A stretch of DNA of 64,000 nt from Actinoplanes teichomyceticus ATCC 31121 (GTDB taxonomy: Bacteria; Actinomycetota; Actinomycetes; Mycobacteriales; Micromonosporaceae). The translations under genes and the position numbers were made by a program. The notes below the pieces were generated by a model, which did not search any database, had not been told where the DNA came from, and saw only the letters and a program-made list of their open reading frames with translations. This document shows, piece after piece, positions 52,780 to 61,943 of this stretch. The DNA lies in contig NZ_CP023865.1 in NCBI RefSeq assembly GCF_003711105.1, forward strand, positions 3,001,001 to 3,065,000, written 5' to 3'. Every line of letters starts with the position of its first letter. The stretch's first letter is position 1.

Positions 52780-54033
52780 TTGCCGACAGTCGTTCGCCGT
52801 CCGGCCACACCGGACCTCTACCGGCTGGTCGCCGCGGCCCTGATCGTGCTCGGGGTGGGACTGGGGGCGACCGCGCTGGCCACCGTGCACCACCGGACCG
52901 CGCTGACCCGGGACATCACCGGGGTCAGCGGGCCGCTCAGCGTCAGCGCGCAGGACCTCTACCGGTCGCTGTCCGACGCGGACGCCACCGCGGCCACCGC
53001 GTTCCTCACCAGCGGCGCCGAGCCGGCCGCGCTCCGGCAGCGCTATCTCGACGACATCGCCCGGGCGAGCGCGGCGCTGACCGTGGCCGCCCGGGACGCC
53101 GACGACGCGGACACCGCGCGGCTCGCCGTGCTCACCGACCAGCTTCCGGTCTACACCGGGCTGGTGGAGACGGCCCGCTCCTACAACCGGCTCGGAATCC
53201 CGCTCGGCGGCGCCTACCTGCGCGAGGCGTCCGCCCTGATGCGCACGACGCTGCTGCCGCGGGCGCAGGATCTGTTCGAGTCCGCGCAGCGACGGCTGTC
53301 CGGCGCGCAGCGCGACGCGGCCGGCTTCCCCTGGGCGGTGCTGCTGCTCGGCCTGTGCACCGTGGCCGCGCTGGTCGCCGCACAGGTGCTGCTCGCCCGC
53401 CGGACCCATCGGATCTTCAACCTCGGGCTGGTCGCGGCCAGCCTGGTCGCGCTGGTCGCGCTGGTCTGGCCGGCGCTCGCGCTCAGCGCCGCGGCGCACC
53501 GGGTCGACGCCGGCCGGGGGACCGGCTCGGCGCTGGTCTCGGTGCTGGCCGACGCCCGGCGCGCGGCCCTGCAGGCCCGGGCCGACGAGGCGCTGACGCT
53601 GATCGCCCGGGGCAGCGGCGCCGCGTTCGAGACCGACTACCGTACGGCCATGCGGGACCTGACCGGCCTGCTCGGGGCGGCCGCCGCGCGCGCCCCGGAG
53701 TCCGACCGCGAGGTCATCCTGCAGGCCCGTGACCACGCGAGCCGGTGGGACCGGCTGCACGGCGAGCTGCGCCGGCTGGACGACAGGGGCGACTACCTGG
53801 CGGCGGTGGGGAGGGCGACGGCGACCGGTCCGGCCGACCCGCCCGCGGTGTTCGGCGCGCTCGACGCCGCGATCAGCCGGGCCCTGGCCACCGCCAACGA
53901 CCGGGTGGACCGGCAGGCCGGGCACGGCCGCCGGGCCCTGACCGGCCTGGAGGCCGCCCTGCTGCTGGGTACCGCGGGCCTGGTCGCCGCGGTCCTGCTC
54001 GGCCTCCGCCCCAGGATCGGAGAATATCGGTGA
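52780..54033 (+). CDS. GlnX-like four-span membrane sensor protein
   Basis: The protein has ~417 residues. Four membrane spans (near residues 17-40, 185-210, 215-240 and 390-412) enclose two extracellular helical regions. This is the layout of GlnX, the mycobacterial membrane protein that works with lipoprotein GlnH in sensing aspartate/glutamate for kinase PknG. The next gene encodes a GlnH-like protein, overlapping closely. The TTG at 52780 has GGGGGG seven bases before it; a GTG at 52720, five bases after the phosphatase stop, is the alternative. Confidence 0.72.
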   Translation: MPTVVRRPATPDLYRLVAAALIVLGVGLGATALATVHHRTALTRDITGVSGPLSVSAQDLYRSLSDADATAATAFLTSGAEPAALRQRYLDDIARASAALTVAARDADDADTARLAVLTDQLPVYTGLVETARSYNRLGIPLGGAYLREASALMRTTLLPRAQDLFESAQRRLSGAQRDAAGFPWAVLLLGLCTVAALVAAQVLLARRTHRIFNLGLVAASLVALVALVWPALALSAAAHRVDAGRGTGSALVSVLADARRAALQARADEALTLIARGSGAAFETDYRTAMRDLTGLLGAAAARAPESDREVILQARDHASRWDRLHGELRRLDDRGDYLAAVGRATATGPADPPAVFGALDAAISRALATANDRVDRQAGHGRRALTGLEAALLLGTAGLVAAVLLGLRPRIGEYR

Positions 54034-54056
54034 GGCTGACCGCTCAGGAGGGAACC

Positions 54057-55076
54057 GTGCCGGTGCCGCCGGTGCCGCCGGTGCCGCCGGTGCCGCCGGT
54101 GCGGCCGATGCGGCCGGCGCTCGCCCTGCTCGTCGTGTTCGCCGTGCTCGCCGGCTGCGGCGCCGACCCGCGGCCGTGGCGCCCGACGACCGGCGCCACG
54201 GGCGTGCTGCCGCTGCCGGAGAACGTCCAGGACCCGGCCGAGGTGCCCGCCGCCGGCCCGGCCCCGACCTGCGTGCCGCGGGCCAGCCTGCGACCCCGCG
54301 GCGCGTTGCCGGCGCCGGGCCGGATGCCGGCCGGCAGCACGATGGCCCGGATCGCCGCTCGGGGCCGGCTGATCGTCGGCGTCGACCAGAACGCGTACCT
54401 GTTCGGCTACCGTGACCCGGCCAGCGGCGACCTGGTCGGTTTCGAGATCGACATCGCCCGCGCGGTGGCCGCGGCGATCTTCGGCGATCCGGCGAAGGTG
54501 CAGTTCCAGGCGATCACCACGGCCGACCGGATCCCGGTGATCCAGAACGGCTCGGTGGACATGGTGGTCCGTACCATGACGATGACCTGTGAGCGCTGGC
54601 AGCAGATCTCCTTCTCCACCGAGTACCTCGCCTCCCACCAGCGGCTGCTGGTCCGCAAGGGGTCCGGCATCCGCGACTTCGGCGACCTGGGCGGCCGCAA
54701 GGTCTGCGCGACCCGGGGCAGCACCAGCATCCGGACGATCGCGGCGCAGCCGTCCAAGCCGGTCGCCGTGGCCACCGACAGCACCCTGGACTGCCTGGTC
54801 ATGCTCCAGCAGGGCCAGGTGGACGCGGTGTCCACGATCGACGTGCTGCTGGCCGGCCTGGCCGCGCAGGACCCGACGACCGAGGTGACCGGGCGCGCGG
54901 TCACCGACGAGCCGTCCGGGATCGGCATCTCCCGCAACTCGCCCGACCTGGTGCGCTTCGTCAACGGGGTGCTGGCAAAGATGCGCGCCGACGGCTCCTG
55001 GACCCGCAGCTACCAGCGCTGGCTGACCCCGCTCGGGCCGGCTCCGGCCCCGCCGGCTGCGGTCTACCGGGACTGA
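54057..55076 (+). CDS. GlnH-like glutamate-binding lipoprotein
   Basis: The protein has 339 residues. A lipobox (VLAGCGAD, Cys near residue 31) follows a Pro-Val repeat start. The SBP_bac_3 domain (~95-320) has RGRLIVGVDQNAYLFGYRD, GFEIDIARAVAAAIFG, VDMVVRTMTMTCERW and GISRNSPDLVRFVN. It should bind glutamate or aspartate. No ABC permease is present; next to a GlnX-like protein it more likely acts as a sensor. The GTG at 54057 has AGGAGGGA five bases upstream, better than the GTG at 54030 that overlaps the previous stop. Confidence 0.82.
   Translation: MPVPPVPPVPPVPPVRPMRPALALLVVFAVLAGCGADPRPWRPTTGATGVLPLPENVQDPAEVPAAGPAPTCVPRASLRPRGALPAPGRMPAGSTMARIAARGRLIVGVDQNAYLFGYRDPASGDLVGFEIDIARAVAAAIFGDPAKVQFQAITTADRIPVIQNGSVDMVVRTMTMTCERWQQISFSTEYLASHQRLLVRKGSGIRDFGDLGGRKVCATRGSTSIRTIAAQPSKPVAVATDSTLDCLVMLQQGQVDAVSTIDVLLAGLAAQDPTTEVTGRAVTDEPSGIGISRNSPDLVRFVNGVLAKMRADGSWTRSYQRWLTPLGPAPAPPAAVYRD
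54059..54105 (+). repeat. 9-bp tandem repeat at the start of the glnH-like gene
   Basis: Five copies of CCGGTGCCG encode the Pro-Val-Pro run (PVPPVPPVPPVPPV) right after the start codon, ahead of the lipoprotein signal. Confidence 0.85.
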
Positions 55077-55128
55077 CCGGTACGGTCTCTGCGATCTGTC
55101 AGCATCACCTGAGAAGAGCCGTATCCAG

Positions 55129-55734
55129 ATGACATACCCCTACCCCGACGGCACCCCGAGCTCCGAGCCGCCCACCCAGGTGCCGACCACCCCGCCGCCG
55201 CACACCGGCGTCGCCCCCGACCTGGGCGTCCCGGTGGTCGGCAGCCTGCACGCCGCGGCCGCCGACCTGCACGAGTCGGTGGCCAAGCAGGTCGGCGCGC
55301 CGCCGCCCTACCCGGTCACCCCGCCGTACGCCGGTTACCAGACCCCGCCGTACGGTGGGTACCCGCCGCCGGCGTATCCCGCGCCGAACCTGGTCACGCC
55401 CGGCGGCCGGCTGGGCGCGCAGCTGCTGGAGGCCGTGCTGATCACGTTCACCGGCGGTATCGGCTGGCTCGTCTGGGCGTTGCTGATCTTCGGCCGGGGG
55501 CAGACGCCGGCCCGGCAGCTGCTCGGTCACGTGGTCGTCGACGGGCTGACCGGTCAGCCGTTCACCTGGGGCCGGATGGCGGCCCGCGAGCTGCTGATCA
55601 AGGGCCTGCTCGGGTACTTCGCCGGCGTGCTCACCATCGGGGTGTACTCGCTGATCGACGCGCTGATGGTCTTCGGGGAGCGCGCACGGACCCTGCACGA
55701 CAAGATGGCCGGCAGCGTCGTCGTCTACAAGTGA
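55129..55734 (+). CDS. RDD-family membrane protein
   Basis: The protein has 201 residues. The first ~85 residues are Pro/Tyr-rich and cytoplasmic (PPYAGYQTPPYGGYPPP). The RDD domain then has two to three spans (GAQLLEAVLITFTGGIGWLVWALL, GYFAGVLTIGVYSLIDALMVF) and the DKMAGSVVV ending. The function is unknown; the family includes proposed ion or small-molecule transporters. It lies 52 bases after the glnH-like gene and may be in the same transcript. A strong hairpin ends it. Confidence 0.85.
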   Translation: MTYPYPDGTPSSEPPTQVPTTPPPHTGVAPDLGVPVVGSLHAAAADLHESVAKQVGAPPPYPVTPPYAGYQTPPYGGYPPPAYPAPNLVTPGGRLGAQLLEAVLITFTGGIGWLVWALLIFGRGQTPARQLLGHVVVDGLTGQPFTWGRMAARELLIKGLLGYFAGVLTIGVYSLIDALMVFGERARTLHDKMAGSVVVYK

Positions 55735-55737
55735 TCC

Positions 55738-55767
55738 GAGCGGCCCGGCCCACGGGCCGGGCCGCTC
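55738..55767 (+). terminator. 14-bp hairpin after the RDD gene
   Basis: GAGCGGCCCGGCCC and its complement surround an AC loop, three bases past the stop. No U-tract beyond CGACAAG is seen. Confidence 0.75.
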
Positions 55768-55805
55768 GACAAGTTCCCTCCCCGCGGCGGCGCGGCGCGC
55801 CTGAA

Positions 55806-55903
55806 TCCTGCGGCGGTGCCGGGCGCCCGATCCTGTGGCGGTGCCGGGCGTCTGATCCTGCGGCGGTGCCGGGCGCCTGATCCCGCGGTCGTGCCGGGAT
55901 CCG
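55806..55903. repeat. 25-bp tandem repeat, four copies
   Basis: Units start at 55806, 55831 and 55856, plus a degenerate one at 55881. The core is GCGGCGGTGCCGGGCG followed by CCTGATCC. The array lies between convergent genes, and its function is unknown. Confidence 0.85.
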
Positions 55904-55926
55904 TCCTCAGCGGACGCCGGTGGCCG

Positions 55927-56658
55927 TCACAGCGGCCGGAAGATCAGCAGATCGCGGATCATGGCGAGCTGGTCCGGCGTCAGCTGCCGGCTGTGGATCA
56001 GCAGTTCCTCGGCCGAGGTCAGCCCGCCGGGCGCGCTGTCCCGGGCGCGCACGATGTCCTCGGCGAGCGCCTGCGGGATCTGCAGCGCGTAGGCCAGCCA
56101 CTGCGCGGGGACGTGGTTGACGTCGACCAGGCCGCCGTCGTCGTACTGCCGGTTGGCCAGGTCCGGCCGGCCGATCCGCAGCTCCCACGCCATGGCCGGA
56201 TCGGAGACGAGCAGGTTGCGTGCCTCCTGCCGGCGGGCCGCCCGGCGCGCGGCCGCGGCCACCGCCCGGTCCGGGCTGTGCGGCGGCGGGACCGGCGCGA
56301 CCGGCCGTGGCGGGTCCAGCTTGCCGGCCAGGTGTTGCAGGATCGCGGTGTAGGCGGTGCCGCCCCACCAGACCACGACGACGTAGGCGAGCGAGAACAC
56401 GGCGCCGGCCGCGGACGGCTCGGTGTTCGGATCCGAGTCGCTGGTGAGGCCGATGCCGCAGAACAGCGCGAGCGTCACGACCAGGAACGCGCCGCCGGCG
56501 TAGACATTCCGCCGCGACCGCAGCTTCCGGGCGCCGAGAAGGATCATGGCGAACGCGCCGAGCCCGAAGGAGCACAGCGGCACGAGGAACCACCACCAGG
56601 TGCTCGGCCAGCCGGCGCGGCGGGTGGTGGGCGGGTACGTCGACGGGCTGGGAACCAT
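55927..56658 (-). CDS. Membrane protein with C-terminal helix-hairpin-helix domain
   Basis: The protein has 243 residues. Three hydrophobic segments lie in residues ~20-115 (FLVPLCSFGLGAFAMILLG, GGAFLVVTLALFCGIGL, AVFSLAYVVVVWWG). A basic linker follows, then DVNHVPAQWLAYAL..IVRARDSAPGGLTSAEELL. The last part is a helix-hairpin-helix of the ComEA type that often binds DNA. Together these suggest a membrane protein touching DNA from inside, but no competence genes are nearby. The start is ATG at 56658. Confidence 0.75.
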   Translation of the reverse strand: MVPSPSTYPPTTRRAGWPSTWWWFLVPLCSFGLGAFAMILLGARKLRSRRNVYAGGAFLVVTLALFCGIGLTSDSDPNTEPSAAGAVFSLAYVVVVWWGGTAYTAILQHLAGKLDPPRPVAPVPPPHSPDRAVAAAARRAARRQEARNLLVSDPAMAWELRIGRPDLANRQYDDGGLVDVNHVPAQWLAYALQIPQALAEDIVRARDSAPGGLTSAEELLIHSRQLTPDQLAMIRDLLIFRPL

Positions 56659-57112
56659 CGACTGATCCTATGATCGTGACCGGTCGTGCCGCCGCCGGGT
56701 GGATCCGCCCTTCGGGTGGCTTTCGACCCCGCACGGCCAGGTCCGGGTTCCGCCGCTCGGGCCGGATCCGGTGCTCGCTCAGCGCAGCCCCACGTCGACG
56801 CGGCTCCTCGTGCGCGGCCGGTGCGGCGCCATCTCGTCGTGCGCGGTCGGCGTGGTCCTGTCGTGCGGGGTCGGCGTGGTCCTGCCGTGCGCGGTCGGCG
56901 CCGTCCCGTCGTGCCCCGCCGTCGTCGTCCTGTCGTGCGCGGCCGGTGAGAGTGATCTTCCCGGGCCGGCGGGGCGAGCACGGCCGGATGCCGAGACGAC
57001 CCGGAGATCAGGATCACTCGATTGCGGCAACCGGCCCGCGAACCGCTATCGTCACGCGTCACACCTGCGGGCCGCGAGCCGGGCCGCCACATACCCGGGG
57101 GAAACCGACCTC
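56659..57112. other. Gene-free divergent region with short repeats
   Basis: 454 bases without a convincing gene. Around 56827-56945 a degenerate ~24-30 bp unit (TCGTGCGCGGTCGGCGTGGT and variants) is repeated four to five times. The promoter of the lipoprotein gene is presumably at the right end. Confidence 0.6.
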
Positions 57113-57832
57113 ATGAAGACTGTCTCGCGCGCCGCGCTGGCCGCGCTCACCATGACCGCCGTCCTGCTCGCCGGCTGTGGCAGCGACGACTCCGGGGACA
57201 AGGCGCCGGCCGACACCGCGACCGCCGCCAACGGCGTCGCCGACCTGGAGGCCGCCGCGATCCTGGACCGGGCGAAGGCCGCGCTGAAGGGCGCGAAGTC
57301 GTTCCACGTCAAGGGCGTGATGAGCGATGAGGGCTCGGTGACCAACCTCGACCTGAAGGTCGCCGGCACCGACGTCGCCGGTTCGATCGAGTTCGGCGGG
57401 GCCAAGCTGGAGATGCTCTCCGTCGGCGGCCACCGCTACATGCGCCCGAACGACAAGTTCTGGACCATGATGGACTCGTCCGGCCAGATGGCGAAGACGA
57501 TGGCGTCCCAGAGCGGCAAGTGGATCAAGCCGGCTGACAACGACACCAGCCTGGGCGCCTTCTTCGGCGCGGCGGACATCGACGAGCTGCTCAAGCCGGA
57601 GGGCACGGTCACCAAGGGCGAGGCCAAGACGGTCGACGGTGCGCCCGCGATCGGCCTGGTCGACAGCGGCGACGCCAAGAGCGTGCTGTACGTCGCCACC
57701 ACGGGCGAGCCGTACCCGATCAAGATGGAACGCCCGGCTCCGGAGGGCCTGGCCTTCTCCGAGTTCGGTGCGACCTTCGCCGACATCAAGGAGCCGGCCG
57801 CCACCGACGTGATCGAGATGCCCAAGCAGTAA
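57113..57832 (+). CDS. Lipoprotein, LppX/LprG-like
   Basis: The protein has 239 residues. The signal peptide ends in lipobox LLAGCGSD (Cys at 23). The mature part starts Ala/Asp-rich and continues as a half-barrel-like domain with KSFHVKGVMSDEGSVTNLDLKVAG, YMRPNDKFWTMM and ADIDELLKPEG, in the manner of mycobacterial LppX/LprG lipid-binding lipoproteins. The lipid-carrier role is inferred by resemblance. The ATG at 57113 follows GGGGGAAA. Confidence 0.78.
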   Translation: MKTVSRAALAALTMTAVLLAGCGSDDSGDKAPADTATAANGVADLEAAAILDRAKAALKGAKSFHVKGVMSDEGSVTNLDLKVAGTDVAGSIEFGGAKLEMLSVGGHRYMRPNDKFWTMMDSSGQMAKTMASQSGKWIKPADNDTSLGAFFGAADIDELLKPEGTVTKGEAKTVDGAPAIGLVDSGDAKSVLYVATTGEPYPIKMERPAPEGLAFSEFGATFADIKEPAATDVIEMPKQ

Positions 57833-58331
57833 GCGATCTTTCCGCGTCCGGGCCGCCGTCACCTCGGCGGCGCCCGGACGCCCGCGCGCTCCGGGTCCGC
57901 TCCACGGGTCCCGGTCGGCGCCGGCCATGCTGACCACCGTTTCGATCCGCGCGCCGGCCAGCTCCCGGGCCCGGCCGGCGCGGGACGGCGGGCGGCCCCG
58001 GAGGCGTGCCGGGAGCGGAGCGTGGGACGGCGGGCGGCCCCGGAGGCGTGCCGGGAGCGGAGCGTGGGAGGGCGGCCGGCCCCGGAGGCGTGCCGGGAGC
58101 GGAGCGTGGGAGGGCGGCCGGCCCCGGAGGCGTGCCGGGAACGGGGCGTGGGAGGGCGGCCGGCCCCGGAGGCGTGCCCGGAACGGAGCGCGGGAGGGCG
58201 GGCGGCCCCGGGCGTACCGGGAAGGGGCGGAAGCCCACCGCGGGCCCGGGCGGAGGGCAACGCCGCGAATGCGGCGAAATCCGGGCAAGGTCTGACGTAT
58301 GCTCGCGCGTCGCGGCGGGTAACGCTCAAAG
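57833..58331. other. Gene-free gap upstream of the esterase-like gene
   Basis: 499 bases without a convincing gene. About half is the 42-bp tandem array listed at 57978-58230. The remaining ~100 bases ahead of 58332 probably contain the promoter. Confidence 0.6.
57978..58230. repeat. 42-bp tandem repeat, five to six copies
   Basis: The unit reads roughly GAGCGTGGGAGGGCGGCCGG followed by CCCCGGAGGCGTGCCGGGAGCG, with few changes among copies. Because 42 is a multiple of three, every frame stays open on both strands, which creates false reading frames here. Confidence 0.9.
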
Positions 58332-59600
58332 ATGATCCGGTACGGCGACGAGGTGGCGTCGATCGCCCGGGAGCTGCACGACCCCGGTGATCTCGAAATC
58401 GTGCTCGACCGCGCGGAGTCGGCCCGCGTGGTGATGATCGGCGAGGCCACGCACGGCACGCACGAGTTCTACACCTGGCGGGCGGCGCTGACCCGGCGGC
58501 TGATCGCCGAGCGCGGCTTCTCCTTCGTCGCGGTGGAGGGCGACTGGCCGGACTGCGAGCGGGTGAACGCGGCGGTCCGCGGCGTGCTCGGCGCCCCGGC
58601 CGACCCGCGGTCCGCGCTGCTGCGGTACGACCGCTGGCCCACCTGGATGTGGGCGAACGAGGAGCTGGTCGACTTCACCCGCTGGCTGCGCGAGCTCAAC
58701 GAGGGCCGCGCGCCGCGGGGCCGGGCCGGCTTCCACGGCCTGGACGTGTACTCGCTGTGGGAGTCGATGCGCGAGATCCTCACCTGGCTGCGCGAGCACG
58801 ATCCGGGCGCGGTCCGGGTGGCGCTGGCGGCCTACCGCTGTTTCGAGCCGTTCAACGAGGATCCGAACGCGTACGGCTGGGCCACCCAGCTGGTCAACGC
58901 GACCTGCGAGGACCGGGTCGTCGCGATGCTCGCCGAGCTGCGCGGCCGTGACTTCGGGGTGTGGCAGAACGCGGCCGTGGTGGCCGGCGCGGAGAGCTAC
59001 TACCGGACCATGGTGCGCGGCGGCCCGGAGTCCTGGAACGGCCGGGACCGGCACATGGACGAGACCCTGGACCGGCTGCTCACCCGGTATGGGCCGGCGT
59101 CGAAGGCGGTGGTCTGGGCGCACAACACGCACGTCGGCGACGCCCGGGCGACCGACCAGGCCGACCACGGCGAGGTGACGCTGGGGCAGCTGGCCCGGGA
59201 CCGGTTCGGCTGGGACGAGGTGCTGCTGGTCGGCATGGGTTCGTACCGCGGCAGCGTGGTGGCCGGGCCGCGGTGGGGCGACCCGATGGAGGCGATGGCG
59301 GTGCCGCCGGCGCGGGGCGGCTCGCTCGAGGAGATCCTGCACCTGACCGCGCCGCGGGATGCGCTGTTCGTGTTCCCGGCCGGGGACGAGCGTCCGGACC
59401 TGCTCACCACGGTGCTGCCGCACCGGGCGATCGGGGTGGTGTACCGGCCGGAGCGGGAACGCTGGGCCAACTACGTGCCGACCGTGCTCGGCGACCGGTA
59501 CGACGCGTTCCTCTGGTTCGACGAGACACACGCGCTGCGGCCGTTGCACACACTGCGGGTGAACGCCCGCGAGCCGGAAACGTATCCGAGCGGTGTGTAA
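58332..59600 (+). CDS. Erythromycin esterase family protein
   Basis: The protein has 422 residues. VVMIGEATHGTHEFY contains the active-site Glu/His pair typical of EreA/EreB-like proteins. FVAVEGDWPDC, RAGFHGLDVYSLWES and AHNTHVGDARATD are also family features. Proven members open macrolide lactones, but most are uncharacterised, so resistance should not be assumed. The ATG at 58332 has only a weak AAAG site. It stands alone after the 42-bp repeat array. Confidence 0.88.
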   Translation: MIRYGDEVASIARELHDPGDLEIVLDRAESARVVMIGEATHGTHEFYTWRAALTRRLIAERGFSFVAVEGDWPDCERVNAAVRGVLGAPADPRSALLRYDRWPTWMWANEELVDFTRWLRELNEGRAPRGRAGFHGLDVYSLWESMREILTWLREHDPGAVRVALAAYRCFEPFNEDPNAYGWATQLVNATCEDRVVAMLAELRGRDFGVWQNAAVVAGAESYYRTMVRGGPESWNGRDRHMDETLDRLLTRYGPASKAVVWAHNTHVGDARATDQADHGEVTLGQLARDRFGWDEVLLVGMGSYRGSVVAGPRWGDPMEAMAVPPARGGSLEEILHLTAPRDALFVFPAGDERPDLLTTVLPHRAIGVVYRPERERWANYVPTVLGDRYDAFLWFDETHALRPLHTLRVNAREPETYPSGV

Positions 59601-59788
59601 TCGCGTTTGACCGAGTGATTAAAACGATCTTTCCAATGGTGGCCGTCCATCAACCTAGTGACGTGCACGGATGTCTGAAGGGTCATTGTTGTCTGACCGG
59701 GAATGCGCCCCGCCGTGGTGTGACGCGCATTACGCTGTGCATTCTGTCGATCTCCACTTCGGAATTTCCGGTACGGAACGGGGTGTTC

Positions 59789-60892
59789 ATGAACAAGATT
59801 CTCCGCCTGCTGCTCGCCGCGCTGCTGAGCGCGTGCTGGGCAGCCGTCGCGGTCGCCCGACCGGCATCCGCGACCCTGGCGTCCGGGTACGTCCTGACCA
59901 GTTCGGCCGTCACCCTTCCGGCCGAACTGTCCGCGCTGGCGACCGGAAGGCGCATCCAGTACCTGTCCACGTCGATCACCGGGGCTGCCACCACCGCGAC
60001 CGGCCTGGTCCTCACCCCGAGGACCGGGAAGAACAACCGGGTCGTCGCCTGGGCGCACGGCACCACCGGGCTCGCCGACCAGTGCGCCCCGTCGGCCAAC
60101 CAGGCAGTGTTCTGGCCGGAGGCCCGCATCGCGGTGGCCGAGCTGCTGAGCCGGGGCTGGACGGTGGCCGCCACCGACTATCCCGGGCTGGGCACGGCCG
60201 GCGCGCACCCGTACCTGGTCGGCGCGAGCGAGGCCCGGGCGATCATCGACAGCGTCAAGGCGGCGCGCAACCTGGACGCCGCGCTGAGCACGCAGTACGT
60301 CATCGACGGCCACTCCCAGGGCGGCCAGGGCGCGCTGTTCGCCAACCAGATCGCTTCGTCCTACGACGGGAACCTGGTGCTGCGCGGCACGTCCGCCATC
60401 GCCCCGGTCAGCAACACCGACGTCATCGTGCCGTACATCCCCGGCACCCCCGAGCAGGGTTACCTGGTGATGGCGCTGTACGGCCTGAACGCCGTGGACC
60501 CCGGCGTGCAGCCGTTGAGCGTGCTCGCCGCCCCGGCCAAGGCCAAGCTGCCGGTGCTGGCCACCGGATGCCTCAACGAGATCCTGCTGGCGTACCGGGA
60601 CCTCACCGCGGAACAGCTGGTGGTCGGTGGCGTGGTGCCCGACGCGGTGCTGGCCAAGTTCGCCCAGTACGACAACCCGGCGCAGACCGCACCCAGCGCC
60701 CCGATCCTGATCGTGCAGGGGACCGCCGACACCGCGGTGCCCTACGACGTCACCGCCGGCGTGCTGGTCCCGCAGCTGCAGGCGTACAGCCAGCCGGTGC
60801 GGTTCGAGGCGATCCAGGACGCCACGCACGACACCTCGGTGATCGAGTCGGCCGACCTGGTCGCCGACTGGATCGCGACCCGGTTCGCCTGA
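59789..60892 (+). CDS. Secreted lipase-like alpha/beta hydrolase
   Basis: The protein has 367 residues. The signal peptide (~1-29, ending PASATLA) is followed by a secretory-lipase-type fold: VVAWAHGTTGLADQCAPS (oxyanion region), YVIDGHSQGGQGALFANQI (GxSxG nucleophile), ILIVQGTADTAVPY (catalytic Asp) and DATHDTSV (His). It should hydrolyse esters outside the cell. The ATG at 59789 follows AACGGGG. The 188 bases upstream are AT-richer and hold the promoter. It is convergent with the methyltransferase gene (16-base gap). Confidence 0.87.
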   Translation: MNKILRLLLAALLSACWAAVAVARPASATLASGYVLTSSAVTLPAELSALATGRRIQYLSTSITGAATTATGLVLTPRTGKNNRVVAWAHGTTGLADQCAPSANQAVFWPEARIAVAELLSRGWTVAATDYPGLGTAGAHPYLVGASEARAIIDSVKAARNLDAALSTQYVIDGHSQGGQGALFANQIASSYDGNLVLRGTSAIAPVSNTDVIVPYIPGTPEQGYLVMALYGLNAVDPGVQPLSVLAAPAKAKLPVLATGCLNEILLAYRDLTAEQLVVGGVVPDAVLAKFAQYDNPAQTAPSAPILIVQGTADTAVPYDVTAGVLVPQLQAYSQPVRFEAIQDATHDTSVIESADLVADWIATRFA

Positions 60893-60908
60893 CGCCGGCG
60901 CCCGGTCG

Positions 60909-61682
60909 TCACCGCGCCGGCACGCGGGTGACGACCAGGTGGATCGTCGTGGTCAGCTCGGGCGGATCGGGCAGCAGCGGGACGATCGCCGCGCGGGCGG
61001 CCGGCCACCGCGCGGCCGGGATCCGGCGCAGCACGGCCCGGCCGGTGTGCGAGCCGACCCAGGCGAGGAAGTGGTCGAGATCGCGGAACCGGCTGCGGAC
61101 GGTGAACGGGGCGATGGTCGTACCGGAGAAGCCGGCCTCGGCCACCGCCTCGCGCAACCGGTCCGGGTCCTGGAAGGTCGCGGCCGCCGCCGGTGGGGCC
61201 GGCGGATCCTCCGCGTGGCTCGCCAGGGTCCGCATCACCGCGCGGTGGCGCGGATCGTGCGCCGCGAAGGTGCTGACGGCGAGCCGGCCGCCGGGCCGCA
61301 GCAGTTCCCGGTACGCCCGCAGCGCGGCCCCGGCGTCCGGCAGGAAGAACAGCACCAGCCCGGCGGTGACCACATCGAACGATCCGGGCCGGAACCGCGG
61401 CGCCTGCGCGTCGCCCAGCTCCACGGTCACCTGGGGCAGATGCGCGGCCGCCGCGCCGGTCAGCGCCACCATGCCGGGCGCCCGGTCGATCCCGGTCACC
61501 CGGCCCTGTGGCCCGGCCGCCTCGGCGGCCGGGAACAGCACCGCGCCGCGCCCGCAGCCGACGTCGAGCACCCGCTCACCGGCGGTGATGCCGGCCGCGT
61601 CGACCAGGGCCGCGCCCATCGGGGTGAAGAAATCCACGCCCACGCTGTCGTAGTCCGCCGCCACCTCGTCGAAGACGTCCAT
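60909..61682 (-). CDS. Class I SAM-dependent methyltransferase (UbiE/COQ5-like)
   Basis: The protein has 257 residues. GERVLDVGCGRGAVLFPAAEA is motif I, RVTGIDRAPGMVALTG motif II, FDVVTAGLVLFFLPD the post-I region and ELLRPGGRLAVSTF the closing strand. The substrate is unknown. No neighbouring biosynthetic gene hints at one. The start is ATG at 61682. Confidence 0.9.
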   Translation of the reverse strand: MDVFDEVAADYDSVGVDFFTPMGAALVDAAGITAGERVLDVGCGRGAVLFPAAEAAGPQGRVTGIDRAPGMVALTGAAAAHLPQVTVELGDAQAPRFRPGSFDVVTAGLVLFFLPDAGAALRAYRELLRPGGRLAVSTFAAHDPRHRAVMRTLASHAEDPPAPPAAAATFQDPDRLREAVAEAGFSGTTIAPFTVRSRFRDLDHFLAWVGSHTGRAVLRRIPAARWPAARAAIVPLLPDPPELTTTIHLVVTRVPAR

Positions 61683-61943
61683 CGGTCCAGCCTGCCGAAT
61701 GAGCGGTCCATCCGGGACGCCGTTCTGCCGCCGGCAGAGGGCGATTGCCGGTGCCCGCCTCGACCGATCCCGACGTGGTGCGTATCCGGCAAGGCTGCGG
61801 CATCGCTTGACTTAGCGGGCGCATCACTGTTCGTCTACCGCTGATGCTGTCACCTTCGCTCACCGACCGGACTGCCGAAGCGGAAGGATCGAGGGAGCGT
61901 CGATCGTAGAGGCGATGAGTGAATCGGCCTTACGGTGTCGGCC

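Noticed and set aside
57978..58230. CRISPR array
   Set aside because: Repeats are directly adjacent with no unique spacers and no cas genes are nearby; this is also true of the other tandem arrays.
57859..58329. Several overlapping frames in the 42-bp repeat array
   Set aside because: They are open only because the unit is a multiple of three and free of stops; the predicted proteins are simple Pro/Gly/Arg repeats.
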